Shown in pieces: positions 25,573 through 38,286 of a DNA stretch of 64,000 nucleotides (position 1 is its first letter; each line of letters begins with the position of its first letter). The notes beneath the pieces were generated by a model. The model made no database searches and was not told where the DNA came from. It saw nothing but the letters and a program-made list of their open reading frames with translations. The stretch is from contig CM106586.1 in the NCBI GenBank assembly GCA_048013815.1, positions 14,074,001 through 14,138,000 of the forward strand, read 5' to 3'. Origin of the DNA: Setoptus koraiensis (Eukaryota; Arthropoda). The position numbers and the translations under genes are program-made.

Positions 25573-27298
25573 GAACGGGCGACTGGCAGCCTGTGTCGCC
25601 CCCATTCGTTATCTAGCCGCTAGTTAAATTGCAATAGCGCCGACCGCTGGCCGGCCCGGCCCGACTGGTCACTTTGGGGTGCCAGCGCCAGTTGTTTGGC
25701 GGCGCTGGCGACTGCAATTGGCGGCTGCAAACGGCACTGCCAACAATAACTGTATGTGTGTGTGTGTGTGTGTCCACTGGGGCAATGGCAAACGACCAAA
25801 GAGTGATTATGTAAGCGCTAATTTGCCAACTACACACACGCACACGCACACACACTCACACACACACACACGCACGCACGCACAGTATATAACAGTGTGC
25901 AACAAAACCGTTATGTTGCAGCGGCTAGCCCGACGGCAAGGCGAGTTTGTTTATGAAAGTTGTGCGCTGCGTTTGTTGGCCAGTTGCAATGTTGCAACAC
26001 GGGCACGTCACAATGGGGCCCGGCCGGTCAGCTGACCGGCGGCCGGCACAGCACACAGCCAGCGCTGTTACGTAATCTTATTTCGTCAGCTGTGTTTTTT
26101 GTTGTTTGGTGGCGTGGTTGTTGTTGCTGTTGCTGGCATCGTGTAAGCCGGCCATGTTTTTGTCGTTGCTGCTGATTGTGTGTGCGCGCCATAAAGCTGC
26201 CAGTGCCGGTGGTAACAGTTGACAGTTATTTCTGTCGAGCCAATAAGTTATTACGCAATATCAACAAGCGCAGATTCGCTTATCTGCTCGGCCAGACCGC
26301 TGGCCGTTGCCGGCGCTCGCACAAGCTGGCCGTTGCCGGCGCTCGCACAAGCTCGCCAGTTTCGTCTGGGCGAAAGCTGGCAAGCTTGTCGCTGGCGCCG
26401 AGTCGCCTGTCAGCTGACCGGCGGCCGCAAGTGGCGCCGGCCGACAGTGTGTGCGCCGCAGAATCGTCGACAGCCTCGGCCGGGCATCGGCGGCTAAGCG
26501 TCCGCCGAGCACGGGCTCAAAGCATGCGAGCCAAATGTCGGCTAAATATCCGCTAAGTATCGGCTAAATATCGGCTAAATATCAGCTAAATATCAGCTGA
26601 TGTGTGGCCGCTCTGCCAGCGCACAGCGCCGGGCGACACAAACATGCGTTGTTACGCAACACAAATATCGGGCCAGACTCGAGCCGCAATTGATGTTGTT
26701 GCATAATATCGGCGGCGCAGCCAATATGCACGACGGCCAACGTCAGATTAAGCCACACACATAAACAAACGGGGGGGGCGGCCTTATCCCCTGGGCTCGC
26801 TCTGGCCGGCGTCACGGCTGGCCGTTATATCATTTGTTTATGTCGGCATTAGCAGCGAGCGGCCGCTTCAGCCGGCCCGGCGCCGCTATCGATGCCCGGT
26901 GGCCGCATTAGCCGGCCCGGCGCTGCTATCAATGCCCGGTGCCACGGGGCAACACTGTCGGCTGCTGGCGCGGCGTCTCGCCAACAATGCGCTTATGCTG
27001 TGTTTATCACCTGAGCCGGCCGGCCCGCCAACTAATTGCCTCCAGCAAACATTTATCGCTCACATTTATCCGGCGACGCATTACAATGGGGGCAGGCGGC
27101 GGAATTCACTCTGAGCGGATTGTGTGTGTGTGCGTGTGTGCGGTCATATTTAGCAGTTAGCCGGGCGACACACACATGCGATAATCTGATGCTCGCCGGC
27201 CGGCCGGCCAGCGCTGGCTTTGGGCGACAAAAAGGGTGCCCAAAGACGACAATTTATTCATTGATTAGCAGTAATCAGTGATTAGCGATTAGCGGTTG

Positions 27299-27406
27299 TC
27301 TGGTCCGGTCTGGTCTGGTCTGGTCTGGTCTGGTCTGGTCTGGTCTGGTCTGGTCTGGTCTGGTCTGGTCTGGTCTGGCCTGGCCTGGTCTGGTCTGGCC
27401 TGGCCG
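27299..27406. repeat. Pentanucleotide (TCTGG)n array
   Basis: About 21 copies of TCTGG, nearly pure in the first 80 bases, with CCTGG variants at the end. One strand carries GG every five bases. Confidence 0.95.
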
Positions 27407-29057
27407 GTCGCTCCGCTTGGCGCCCGGTATTTTTCGGCGGCCCGCCAGCGAGCCAGCCGGCTTTCAATAGCGCGGCCGGCGGCACTTTACCGGCCGCTCG
27501 GATAGTGAAATTGCGATTGCGCTCACTAGGTGAACGTAATCAAGCTACTCACGACATACAGACCCAATGAGATCAGGCCAGACACATCGGGGCCCGACAC
27601 GCAGCCGCTAATCCAACCGTTGCAATGTATCCGCAAGCCACCCGGCGCAATATGCGACATTTTAACGGATTATAACTCTTATAGGATGAATTACCGGTAG
27701 CAGTTGCGCTCGCAAACAACAGTCGAGCTCAGTTGATTAGATGATTGACTGCTGGCCAGCTGCTAATATCCAATATGCTAACAAGCTTGCCAATGATATG
27801 TATTATATAATATCACAACAGCTGACTGGGTGGCGGATCTTGTTGGCTGGCTGTGAGTGGGCCAATGGGCAAATTAAATGTGGCCACTTTAACACGGCGA
27901 CAATGTACGCTGGCCATCGAGTGCGAGCCACTGCAAGAGTCGGGCCCCACTTGAACGACCGCCAATTCATTGATTGTTGATATAGTTGGCCGGCCCACCC
28001 GATAGTTTGCCGACAGTGCCCAGGGTACCGTCGCGAACTGCCCCGTCGCGGAGAGTGCCCCACTGCGGAGAGTGCCCCGCCGCAAAGAGTACCCAGGGGC
28101 AGAGATGCACCGGCGGCAGCGGCGCGGCTGCATCTCGGCGGCACGCAAAGATGGCCGGTTGTTCAATTAATTAGTAGTGAGAGGGGCGTTTGCTGTCCGT
28201 TCGCATTTGCTTACAATTGTTAGATCGGATCAGTTGTTGTCAGACGTTTGTGTTATTCGGTGGCTGTCGCGCGGGGCCAGCGAACAAGGAATAAATAAGG
28301 GGGGCACCAGACAATGCAAACGATGGATATAATGATAGTGATATTTACCTAAAATGACATGACAATAAAGAGGGGAAAGAGACGAAGAATAAGATTAGTT
28401 TGGCGTTCGCTGGCTTTGTTATTAGTTGAGTAATGCGAGTGGGCGAGGGCGCACGCCGTTCGTACGGGCGGCGGCGGCGACCATCGCGCAGTTTCAAGTA
28501 GATAAATACTGGAGATTAATTGGACACCCAAAGTATATATACACGCTATACACAGGCTTCTGTGTCCGTGCCTCGTGTCCATCGGATAAAGATGGACTCG
28601 CGCACACCGGCGCAAGATACACGCTGATATATAAACAAGTTATAAGTTACATAAGAGATCTCTCTCTCTCTCTATCCGTTTGCTCGCCGGCCGATCGCTT
28701 GTTTGTTTTGGGGCGCCCAAATCAGCGAGCGACGCACACAAAGAAATGATGGGATTATTCATTTTGGGGCGCCTATCTGGCTGCAGACGCGCGACACCTG
28801 GCGACAATCAGTGGGCGGCCGCGGACGGGCAATTTAGTCGCAGTCAGCTGGGGCCGGCCAATAATAAGTTGAGTATTATTAGGTGCATAACTGGCCGCTA
28901 GTGTGCGTGGCCAATAGTCGGCGCGCCCGCTGGTCGGCGCGCCCGTCCAGCCGGCCCAAATGAGCCGCCGCCAGCTCAACAGTACCCCAGGGCAGCCCGT
29001 CACATTAATGAAGGTGCCCCGAGCGGCGACACTCGATATCGGCCAGACGTGTCTCGT

Positions 29058-29068
29058 GTGTGCGTGTG

Positions 29069-29137
<69 letters not shown>

Positions 29138-29166
29138 GTGTGTGTGTGCGTGTGTGTGTGTGTGTG
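29058..29166. repeat. Long (TG)n microsatellite
   Basis: About 109 bases of TG with a few TGCG interruptions. Another long, purer tract lies at 38214-38284, and shorter ones at about 22842-22868, 24635-24661 and 53219-53252. Confidence 0.95.
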
Positions 29167-31836
29167 GCGGGGGAAGCCTGTGCGTTCGCGGCAGAAGCTC
29201 AACGCAACCGACGAGCTTCTTCGCGAAGAGGCCCGCCAGTTCGCCGGCAAGGGGCCGCGCCAGAGCGGGCCCCGTTGGGTTTTAATGCTGCTGCAATGCG
29301 CCACCGACTGGCCCATTAAATGCGGCACACTTGAGATGTGTGTATTTGTGAGCGCGTTCGAGAAAACGCGAGGGCACCTAGGGGTGCGCGCATTGTGCTT
29401 GTGCCGGCGTGTCGCAGCGGCTCGCCGGCTCCTCGTGGTGCGTGCGCGTGCCACATACGCGCTACGTGGCAAACGTGCAGCCATATACCACACAAATAGA
29501 GCGCATAGAGCACATATACGCCATATACGCTCATATGCCGCATATATAGCACGCGCCAGTGTGGCCATATAGCACGCGGATACCGCGGACGCACATATAT
29601 TACGTAACGCGCGCGTTGCGAGGCGCTGTGGCACTTTCGTGTCGCTCTGGCTGGCAAGCGGCTCAGTTTATGGCAGCCGGTGGCTAGTTAGCCGCTGCCA
29701 TTGTGTGTCGGCGGCCAGGGGAGATGGGGCGAGATTAAGAACGCGCTCGCACAGGAGCAATGGGAGGCAATCAACAATCAAATTGAGTAGACAATAAACA
29801 AAGTAATTCACTTTCTTCTCCCCCTGGCTCCCTCATTGTGGGCCGGCCGCTCTCTCGTGGAGCGCGTGCTCGCATTCTTATCGCGCCTCGTCCGGTCGGT
29901 GCGGCCCGCCGAGCGGCTGTAATGGAGCGCCGATAGCGGCGAAATTTGACGCCCAACGGAGGCCGGCCGGCCGGCCGGCGAGTGCGCAGGCTGGGCGCCG
30001 GCAAAAAAGCAAAAGTGGCCAGACAGCGGCCGGCCGGGCCAGACAGCGGCCAGCCAGCGAGCGCCGATATGCCGCGAGATGAGATGGGACGGGGGGGACG
30101 GGGGGACGAGATGAAATGAGACGGGATGAGCCGAGATGAAACGAGATGAGACGAGATGAGACGAGACGAGATGAGATGAAATAAAATGAAATGAGGAGAC
30201 ATGAATGGATCGGGCCGCCAGTGTCGGGAGAATAATAATGAAGAGATCTCGGCCGCTCGCGCACTGGCGGCCCCACTGGCGGCCTCGCTGGCGGCCCCAC
30301 TGGCGGCCGGGCGAGCAAACACGGAGACGCCGTTCATATTACAACGAGCTCGCCGGTCGCCTGCATAACATGGGGGTAATTTCGGCAAGCTGGCTCGTTG
30401 TGGGGGCGCTGCGCGAGCCGGCGCCCAAAATGAGCCGGCGACTGGCGGCGGCAGGGCGCACGACAGCGCCCAAACAGATGACGCCGGCTCCGTCATGATT
30501 GCTGCACTGGAGACGTCAGCGGGCGCGCGTTGGGTTGCGGCCGCCTCTGTTAGTTGGGGCCTCTGTTAGTTGGGGCCGCCGTTAGAGCCGTCGGAGCCGG
30601 GCCGGGGCCGGCAGCGGAACGGTCGCCGGTGGCGCTGCCACTGTGCCGGCACTACAATAAGCCATAATAATAGAGCGCGCGTTGCGACGTTGCAAGATCA
30701 GCAAGAACGTGTAGGCATTAAATAGCAACAGAGGCAAACAGTTTGAATACAAAAACAGGGCGCCCAAATTGTTGGATCGAAAAGGGAATTTCAATTACGA
30801 CGGGCGCGCGCACACACAGTGGGATCGACAATGAGGCCAAGCAGAATTCTCTCAAGCGGACAAAGAATCGCTGGCTGGCTAGCCTGGTTCGCGTTGCCGG
30901 CTCACTGGCTGGCTGTTGTAACGAGCCGCGCCAGTTGCAAGCCATTTGGGCCGTTGGCGCGGCTCGCGCTTCGGCACAGCAGCGCCGGCAGCCCGCGCTG
31001 CGAGTTGCGGGCCGCCTCGGCCCGGCCGCGGCGGCTCTAACAGCGGCGGCCCGGCCCCGGCGACTCTAACAGCGGCGGCCCGGCCCGGAGCCACCCCCGC
31101 ACCCCCTGGTAGCGGGCGCGCGGCGCGGTGAAACACTCGGAGGCTGCGGAGGCGAGCGAGCGAAAACATTGCGTCGCCAGAGCCGGCGGGAGGAAGGGGC
31201 GCCTGGCAGCGACGACCAACATTGAATATAAATTATAGATTATTGCCGCCTCCAGCGAGATTGCGAGCGCAGCCACTCGCGATCTCCAATGACAATTCCG
31301 TTTGTGCTTCGGTTGCTGGTGGCGCGACTTGTTTTCGGCGGGCTCGCGTCGCGCGCCTCATCGCCGTCGAAGGCCGCCGAGCACGCCGAGCGCCACCGAA
31401 CGCGCCGAACGCGCCGAACGCGTCGAACGCGCAAAACGGATCCGATTCGCGGGCCACCGATCGCCGGCCGTCGAACGGGGGCGACCCGCAGCGATTCGAT
31501 CGCATCGCTGTGCAGTGACTAACTGCGTCGGCCCACGCAGCGAGCGGCCGGTGGGCGCGCCCGCTCGCCGCGGCCCGCCAGCGAGCGAACGCGCGCAGTC
31601 TAGACACACACAGCGGAGCGGACAGGGCGACTTTTTGCGTTTGTGTCAGCTGGCTGGCAAGTCGCCGGCACAACAGCTGATCGGGCACTGCAACCCTAGA
31701 TGTGTGTGGCCCTAATACGTATCCGAGCGCGTTGTGTGCGCCCCCATCGGACGCCGCTTCGCGTTAGCTTGGCTGGGACGCCGGCGCGCCGGCGTTGCGA
31801 GCGCCTCACCGACACAACGGCGCTCGCAGCCGAATA

Positions 31837-31955
31837 CCATTGCGTAATACTATTGCGTAACACTATTGCGTAATACTATTGCGTAACACTATTGCGTAAT
31901 ACTATTGCGTAATACTATTGTCTAATACTAGAGCGCAAACAGTATTACGCAATGG
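31837..31955. repeat. 13-bp TTGCGTAA array bounded by 15-bp inverted ends
   Basis: TTGCGTAA recurs exactly every 13 bases at 31840, 31853, 31866, 31879, 31892 and 31905 (unit CTATTGCGTAAYA), followed by degenerate units. The first 15 bases, CCATTGCGTAATACT (31837-31851), are perfectly inverted at 31941-31955. The block therefore looks like a small bounded element or an array of dyad-related protein sites. Confidence 0.85.
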
Positions 31956-34900
31956 GCGCTGGCGGCTAGGGGGCGCAAAATCTCGGCACACACACAATGT
32001 CACCGTGGACATCATAATAGACGCTTACGCGACTGCTAATCGAACCGCGCGCAAAACCAGCTCGACAGCCACTCTTGGGCGCCTCTGAAACGTCGTCCTT
32101 GAGCAGTGGCCATAATCGACTTGTGTTCCGTTGCTGGCCGCTGTGCGCTTGCACGGCCCCAATCCTCAGAGTCGCCCAAGTCCGAATTCGCCCCGCTTGC
32201 CGCCATGCGTCGCTGCTGGCCGGACAGAATTGTGGCCGCTGTGGGCCGGACAAAATTGCGGCCGCTGTGAGCCGTTTGCGCCGTCCGAGTTCGAATTGCA
32301 GCGACCGGGCCAGTCAGTGGCAGCGAATGCGATTAGATTCAGGGCCACAGGCGCACTCACGCCCACTGCCGGCTCCGACCGGCCCGCCATCAGCCGGCCC
32401 GGCAAATCGAACATGGCCCGTCATGCCTCGAGCCAGTGTCTTCGTTTGGCACCATGCTCGCTGGCCCGAATTGCGCCGAATGCGACAGACGCTATTCACA
32501 CCGAGACAATTGTCATTACGCAATCGTGTCGATATCGTATCGTCGACGATATCGAGCCGACGACGATATCGACTCGATGATATCGGCTCAATATGCGCCG
32601 GCCATAGAGATGGGCGCTTGCACCCCATACACCGACCCGGCTAGCCTGGCTAGACCATGCCGGCCAATTGAAGCTGCACATCGCGTGTGCCATTGCGCAG
32701 CTCGCGATACGGTATGTGCACGTTGCGTATTGCATCATTGCGAGACATTGTGCCAACAGCAACAATGTTCCGGCCTGAAATGTGCATTTGCAAGAACATG
32801 CGCACTGCGCGCCCCGCCGGGGGACCGCCCAGTTGCGCAAGCCGAGGATATTGGAGCGAACGGTATGAGTGGCTCTTTTGTGTGCGTCCTTCCTGAATCC
32901 CGGTTGAACTTGATTCCAGACTGGCGCGCCGCCGCCGCCGCCTGTGCTCGGTGTCGGCACAGCGCTGCAGCCCCGCGCAGTGCTGACGGGCCGGTGGGAG
33001 GGGGGGGGGCAGCTGAAAGCCGTGTAAATGGTGCAAAGAACGCACAAAGAAACAGCAGTGCGCCCAGCAGCCATTAGGCCCGCCATCAACTGGCAAGCTC
33101 GCAAGCGACTGGCAAGCTCGCTAGAGACTGGCGAGCTGGCCAGCGGGCTTACGCAATAGTGGGGGCCGCGCACGCTCAGTCGCTGGGGAGTCGCAAGCGC
33201 GGAAATAAGTACGTATATGTGCTGTACCGTTAGCGCGGGCCTTGCCAAGGCGCCGGGCCCGATCAGCTGGCGCCGTACGCGGAAGGAACAGCGAGCGAGC
33301 GAGCGAGCGGCGTGGCAAGCCATTAAGAGGCGCACATGCGCATCAAATATCACCGGAAGGCACAGTAATGGGAACACGTAATGGGCTAGATGACAGGCCA
33401 CCTGGGCCTGCCCCGCGTGCTGGCTTGCCGCTGTGTGCGTGCTGCGCCACGCTGCCGGCTGCATATCCGGCAACGTGCCGCGCGCACAGTCGACAATTCT
33501 GTGCGGCTCGTTTGTGGCGCCGCCGAGACGCGTACTATAAGTTGCGCGTGCCGCGTGCCTCGCCAACAATGTTATGTAATGTTGATTAATGTTGGGCTGG
33601 CGCAAGTCGCCAGTCGGACACAATAAGCGCAAATACATGGCACAATTTGTATATTAATCCAGTGCGTGGCCGCTAGGCGCACAAGCGCCGCGTTGGACTG
33701 GACATTTTTACAGCGAAATTTTCCGCTTTGTTGTGAGTGAGCTCGCTGGCGCTCATTTGCATGAGCGGTGGAATTCATTATTATTATTACAATATAGCAG
33801 TCACGTTGTCGACAAAACCATTGGCCGGGCGGCCCAGCGGCGATATTCGCAGCGCCGCCGCTGTAATTACCGACAGAAGCGACAGTATCGTTCGCGGAAA
33901 TTACTGCGGCCAGTGGCCGATTTGGGCACAAAAAACGCATTAGACGACGGCGGCGGCACTTATGCCGGTCGAGCGCGTCGCCCGATGCCAAGTCCACGCG
34001 AGTCTCGGCAATCCGAGGCATGACTCATTCGCGTCGGAACAGCACAAATCGGAGCGGTCATCGGTGGCGCCGTATCAAGTGCCGGCCTATCGGTCAGCCG
34101 TCGATTGCCGATACTTGTAAAACTCAATAGCGAGCCACCGATGAACGAATGAATAAGTAGTGCTGCCAGTTCGGTCGGACACTAGAGTCACTTCAGGTCG
34201 GCCGCTGAAGTGACCCGTCCGGCCGCTGACGCAAATGACGCAATGGGTGCCAGTTGCGCCCATCGCTAATGACCGAATGGGTGATGAACAAGACCACTCA
34301 TTAATCACTAATTCAAATTATAATTAATGCTGATGCCATTGCACGACGACAACAACAGCGGCATCAACAGCGGCAACAGCAACAACAGCAGCAACAACAA
34401 CAGCAACAACAACAGCAACAACAGCATCAGCGGCAAACAGCTGTGCGGTTGGCGGCCAGGCGAGCGCTGCCCACGCCTCGCCGCGGGTACACCGCGGGAC
34501 GCTGACGCGCGGAGCGCTAATCGGGCTGCTTATCATTTGCATTATCGGGCGACAACAGGCCAGCTGACGGGTGGCGGCTTTGTTGTCGGTGGCTGCTGTC
34601 GGTGCCGGCCGGCCGGCCGGCCGGCGCCGCCGTGGCTGCGGCTGGCGAGATGTTTGTTTTTAAGATAAGGCACGAGAAGAAAGAACGCTCTAATGGCGAG
34701 CGAAGCGTTCTTTTATTCTCACACTCACACACTTGTTTGGGCCTGTCGAGCTCGGTGCACTACCGGCTTGTGTTTGCTGGCCGGCCCGGCCGGCTGTTGT
34801 TGTTGTTGTCGTTGTTGTTGTTGTCGTTGTTGTGGCTGCTGTTGTTGCTGGCGTTGTTGTTGCTGGCGTTGTGCCGAAAGTGTGTTAGCGACAGCGCAAC

Positions 34901-37900
34901 CATCATACTTATTATGCTGCCGTTATCATCTTTCATTGTTCATTGTGCGCCAGACACACACCAATATCGCACCGACACACAAACCAGTATCGCACCAACA
35001 CACATACACACACACACGCACGCAAGGCCCTGAACCGGAAGTGATAGCTAACACTTCTTTCTCGGCTGGTGATTGATAGAGATGTTTGGTTCAATCAACA
35101 TTTGGCCCGCGCCGGACAATGCGCGCACACAATATATTGCAAGTGCACCAAATATATCTGCTGCCGATGCACAACACCGCGTTACGTAATGAGACCGGGG
35201 CTCGCCGTTTGTTTGTCTGCCGGCCGGCACAATCTTAACAGGCCAGCGGCGCTTAAATGGTGAGTCGTATAAATTGTTGTTGTTGTTGTTGCTGCTGCAC
35301 AACAACGGTTGTGCAGCGGTCGATCGCTTGGTGCCGGGCCAATGACGGGGCCGCGGCGGGTCCCGTCGTTGCGCGCATCGACACACCAACTTGACGACCG
35401 ACTGAATTGAAATGGATGCTGTCTGTCAGACACACAAAACACACGGCTCACCTGCCAAATTGTTTGCGTTAGCCGCGCAATACCCATCTCACCCATCTGG
35501 CTAAATAACTGCCAAGCGCCCGGGCAATAACTCTCCGGCGCGGGCGACAACAACAGCCGCTCCGACAGCCGCTCCAGCGCCGGCCCGCTCCGACGGCGGC
35601 CCGATTTGAGGGGCGCGCGCACTAGCGCGCAGGAGTGTCGGCGAAAAATAAATCAACTGTTGTAATGGGGCGCGCCACTATCTTGGCAACTGTCTCTGAT
35701 TAACGTCTCGACGGGGGCCGGCAGCAACGGCAACAGCAACAACAAGACGCCGGCTCGCGCGGAGATAACATCAACATTCGATTTACAGCCGATAGAGGGG
35801 CGCTTGAGGGCGCCATTGCGCGCCCAGATCAATCTATTACCGCCCCACTGACAGTATGAATACCCGTTGGCCGCTCGCTCGCTTTTAGCGACATGATTGC
35901 GGGGTGATTGATTCGATATATATCGTATACCACTGCCATTATACTGGCGCGCGGCTAGTAATTTAAATAGGCCAGATTAGATTTTTGCTGGCGGGCTGTC
36001 GGGCCGGCGGGCCGGTCGACCGGCTGGCTGCGGCAACCGGCGACAGGCGGCCGCCGTGGCGAGATAGCGACCCCCGGCAACGCGCCATTAATAAGCGCCC
36101 GCCAAATAAATCTAGCGGGGCCGGCCCGAGATCTTTTGCAAATGATACGCCGCCGGGGCGCCGTCATCAAGTGCGCTCACTCACTGCGCCTCAGTGTCCG
36201 TGGGACTGGGCCTCACACTGCAAGTGCCTAGTGGGCCCGCTGCAACCGGCGAGCCGGCCGGCGCCCCCCAACGGATAGCGCAGGCATTGCATAACTGACA
36301 AAACGGAAATGATGCGCCAGTTTGACATTTTATCTTTCATGCCGCTCACTGTGTTTGTGTTGCACTGTCAATTATTGTCACGCCGGCTCGCCGCGGTCGA
36401 GAGCCCGCCCGGCGGCCCGGTCAGCCAGACACGGGCGGGTGCGCGGTCTTGTTAGCCAATTCAATTACATTTGCTTGTGTGTGTCGATTTGATTTGGGCG
36501 CCTCGGCGCCCGGCGCCCGTTCGAGTGGCCCCCGAACGGGATTGATTCGAATCGATTGCGCGCCGCTCGGCTCAACTCGAATCAAATCAATCGCTTTGTG
36601 GCGGCTCAGCGAGGCACGCGCGCCCCCAATTGCAGTGAAACGGAGCGACTAGGAGGGGATTTTTCAATTTCGAGCCGCCAGCCAAATGTGTGCGGATATA
36701 CGCGCCAATACCCGACATACGTAAGTGTCTGGCCGGCCGAGTGACGCGCCGGGCGCATTCCATTCGGGGGCCAGCCAGGGCGCGCGTTTGAGCGCACAGC
36801 TAAACGCGCCAGAGCCGTCCGGAGCAACAATAATAATCTCATTTATTTTTGGCCCGGCGAAGGCCGACCAACGGCGTTTTATAAATATATTATTGCTCTG
36901 GCTGTTGTTGTTGTTGCTGCTGTCGGCCCGCTCGCCGCTGCTAGCGCCGCCTAGGCCGCCCCTCGGTCGAGCTCGGTCTCGCCAATAACTGACTGGCGCA
37001 ATATGGCGCCGCATCATAGATGATATTTATCACTTTGCGCGCTGTGGGCCGCTTATTAGAAAGTCAAGTGAATATCATCTCATATAACACTAGCGCGCGC
37101 GCAAACATATTATCTAACATTTATAATAATATGATGCCGCTCGGCCCGCGCACACTCCGGCCCCTTTGTGCGCCGGCCCGGCCGCCATAATGAGGCCCGG
37201 ACGGGGCCCAGTGGCACAGCGGCACACAATGCGTTTGACGTGCCGGCTGGCCGGCTCTGGCGACGCGATAACGGTGCCGCCGGGCCGGGCCGCACCGCGC
37301 CGCATAATGGAGCCGGCACAGTTATTGTTGTTGGCGCTGTTGTTGCCAGATTACAGTTGGACTCTCTTTTTTGAGCAATCATTTCAGGCGAGGACACACC
37401 ACAACTGTCGGCCGCGAATCATTTTCGCCCGCCGCGCTAGCCGAGCGCTCGGTCCAATACGCCGGCGGATGCCCGGGCGAACGCGCTGACGGATACTGGT
37501 GCGAACGCGCTGGCGCACGGGTTCGGTCCGGAGCGAAGCAGCGCGCCGCTGAGCCACGGATGACAAAATAGTGGCGCCCGCGAATCACCGCGCGCCCAAT
37601 GACTTCCATTTGCCCCCATCATAACGCCCCATTGCTGTCGCTATATTTGTGCCCGTCGCATGTCGTTAATGCCGCTCCAATGGCATTGAATTCGAATGGC
37701 GCGCGGGCCGGCGCGGCCACATACACCGCGTGTGCCGGCCCACGCAGGCCGACCAAGCCCGAAGGCAGCCGATGGAGGCCGATAGAGGCCGGCGGAGGCC
37801 GGCGGAAGCGGCCCGCGCACGGGCCGGCGACGATCGCGGCCGCGCATATATTCTTTCTGCTCGGTTTGGCAGCGCTGATGATGATTGCCATAAGCTGATA

Positions 37901-38211
37901 AACAGAGAACATGATGGCGATAGGAAGAAGCGATTAATTTCGGTGCCCGCTCCCTCTCGCGGGCGCTCGCTTCTATTATTTGGCTTCCCAATAGACTGAT
38001 CTCACATGAGATGGCGATCGCGCCGGCGCCCGCCCGCCCGCCGATACCAACAGCCGCAACGCAAATGGCAACAACAGCGCCACCGCTGCTCACAGCGGCG
38101 CCTCGGGATCTAACGGGATAATGTGATAACCCCAATTGAGCCCGCTCCTCTGGCTACTGCACAGATTCCAATTGGATTCGGAATGGATTTGCTGGAATTC
38201 GCAGAGCGTAC

Positions 38212-38213
<2 letters not shown>

Positions 38214-38284
<71 letters not shown>
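38214..38284. repeat. (TG)n microsatellite
   Basis: About 70 bases of uninterrupted TG repeats. Confidence 0.95.

Positions 38285-38286
<2 letters not shown>

Noticed and set aside
29058-29166. Possible telomeric or protein-coding Cys-Val repeat
   Set aside because: It is a plain (TG)n microsatellite with TGCG interruptions.
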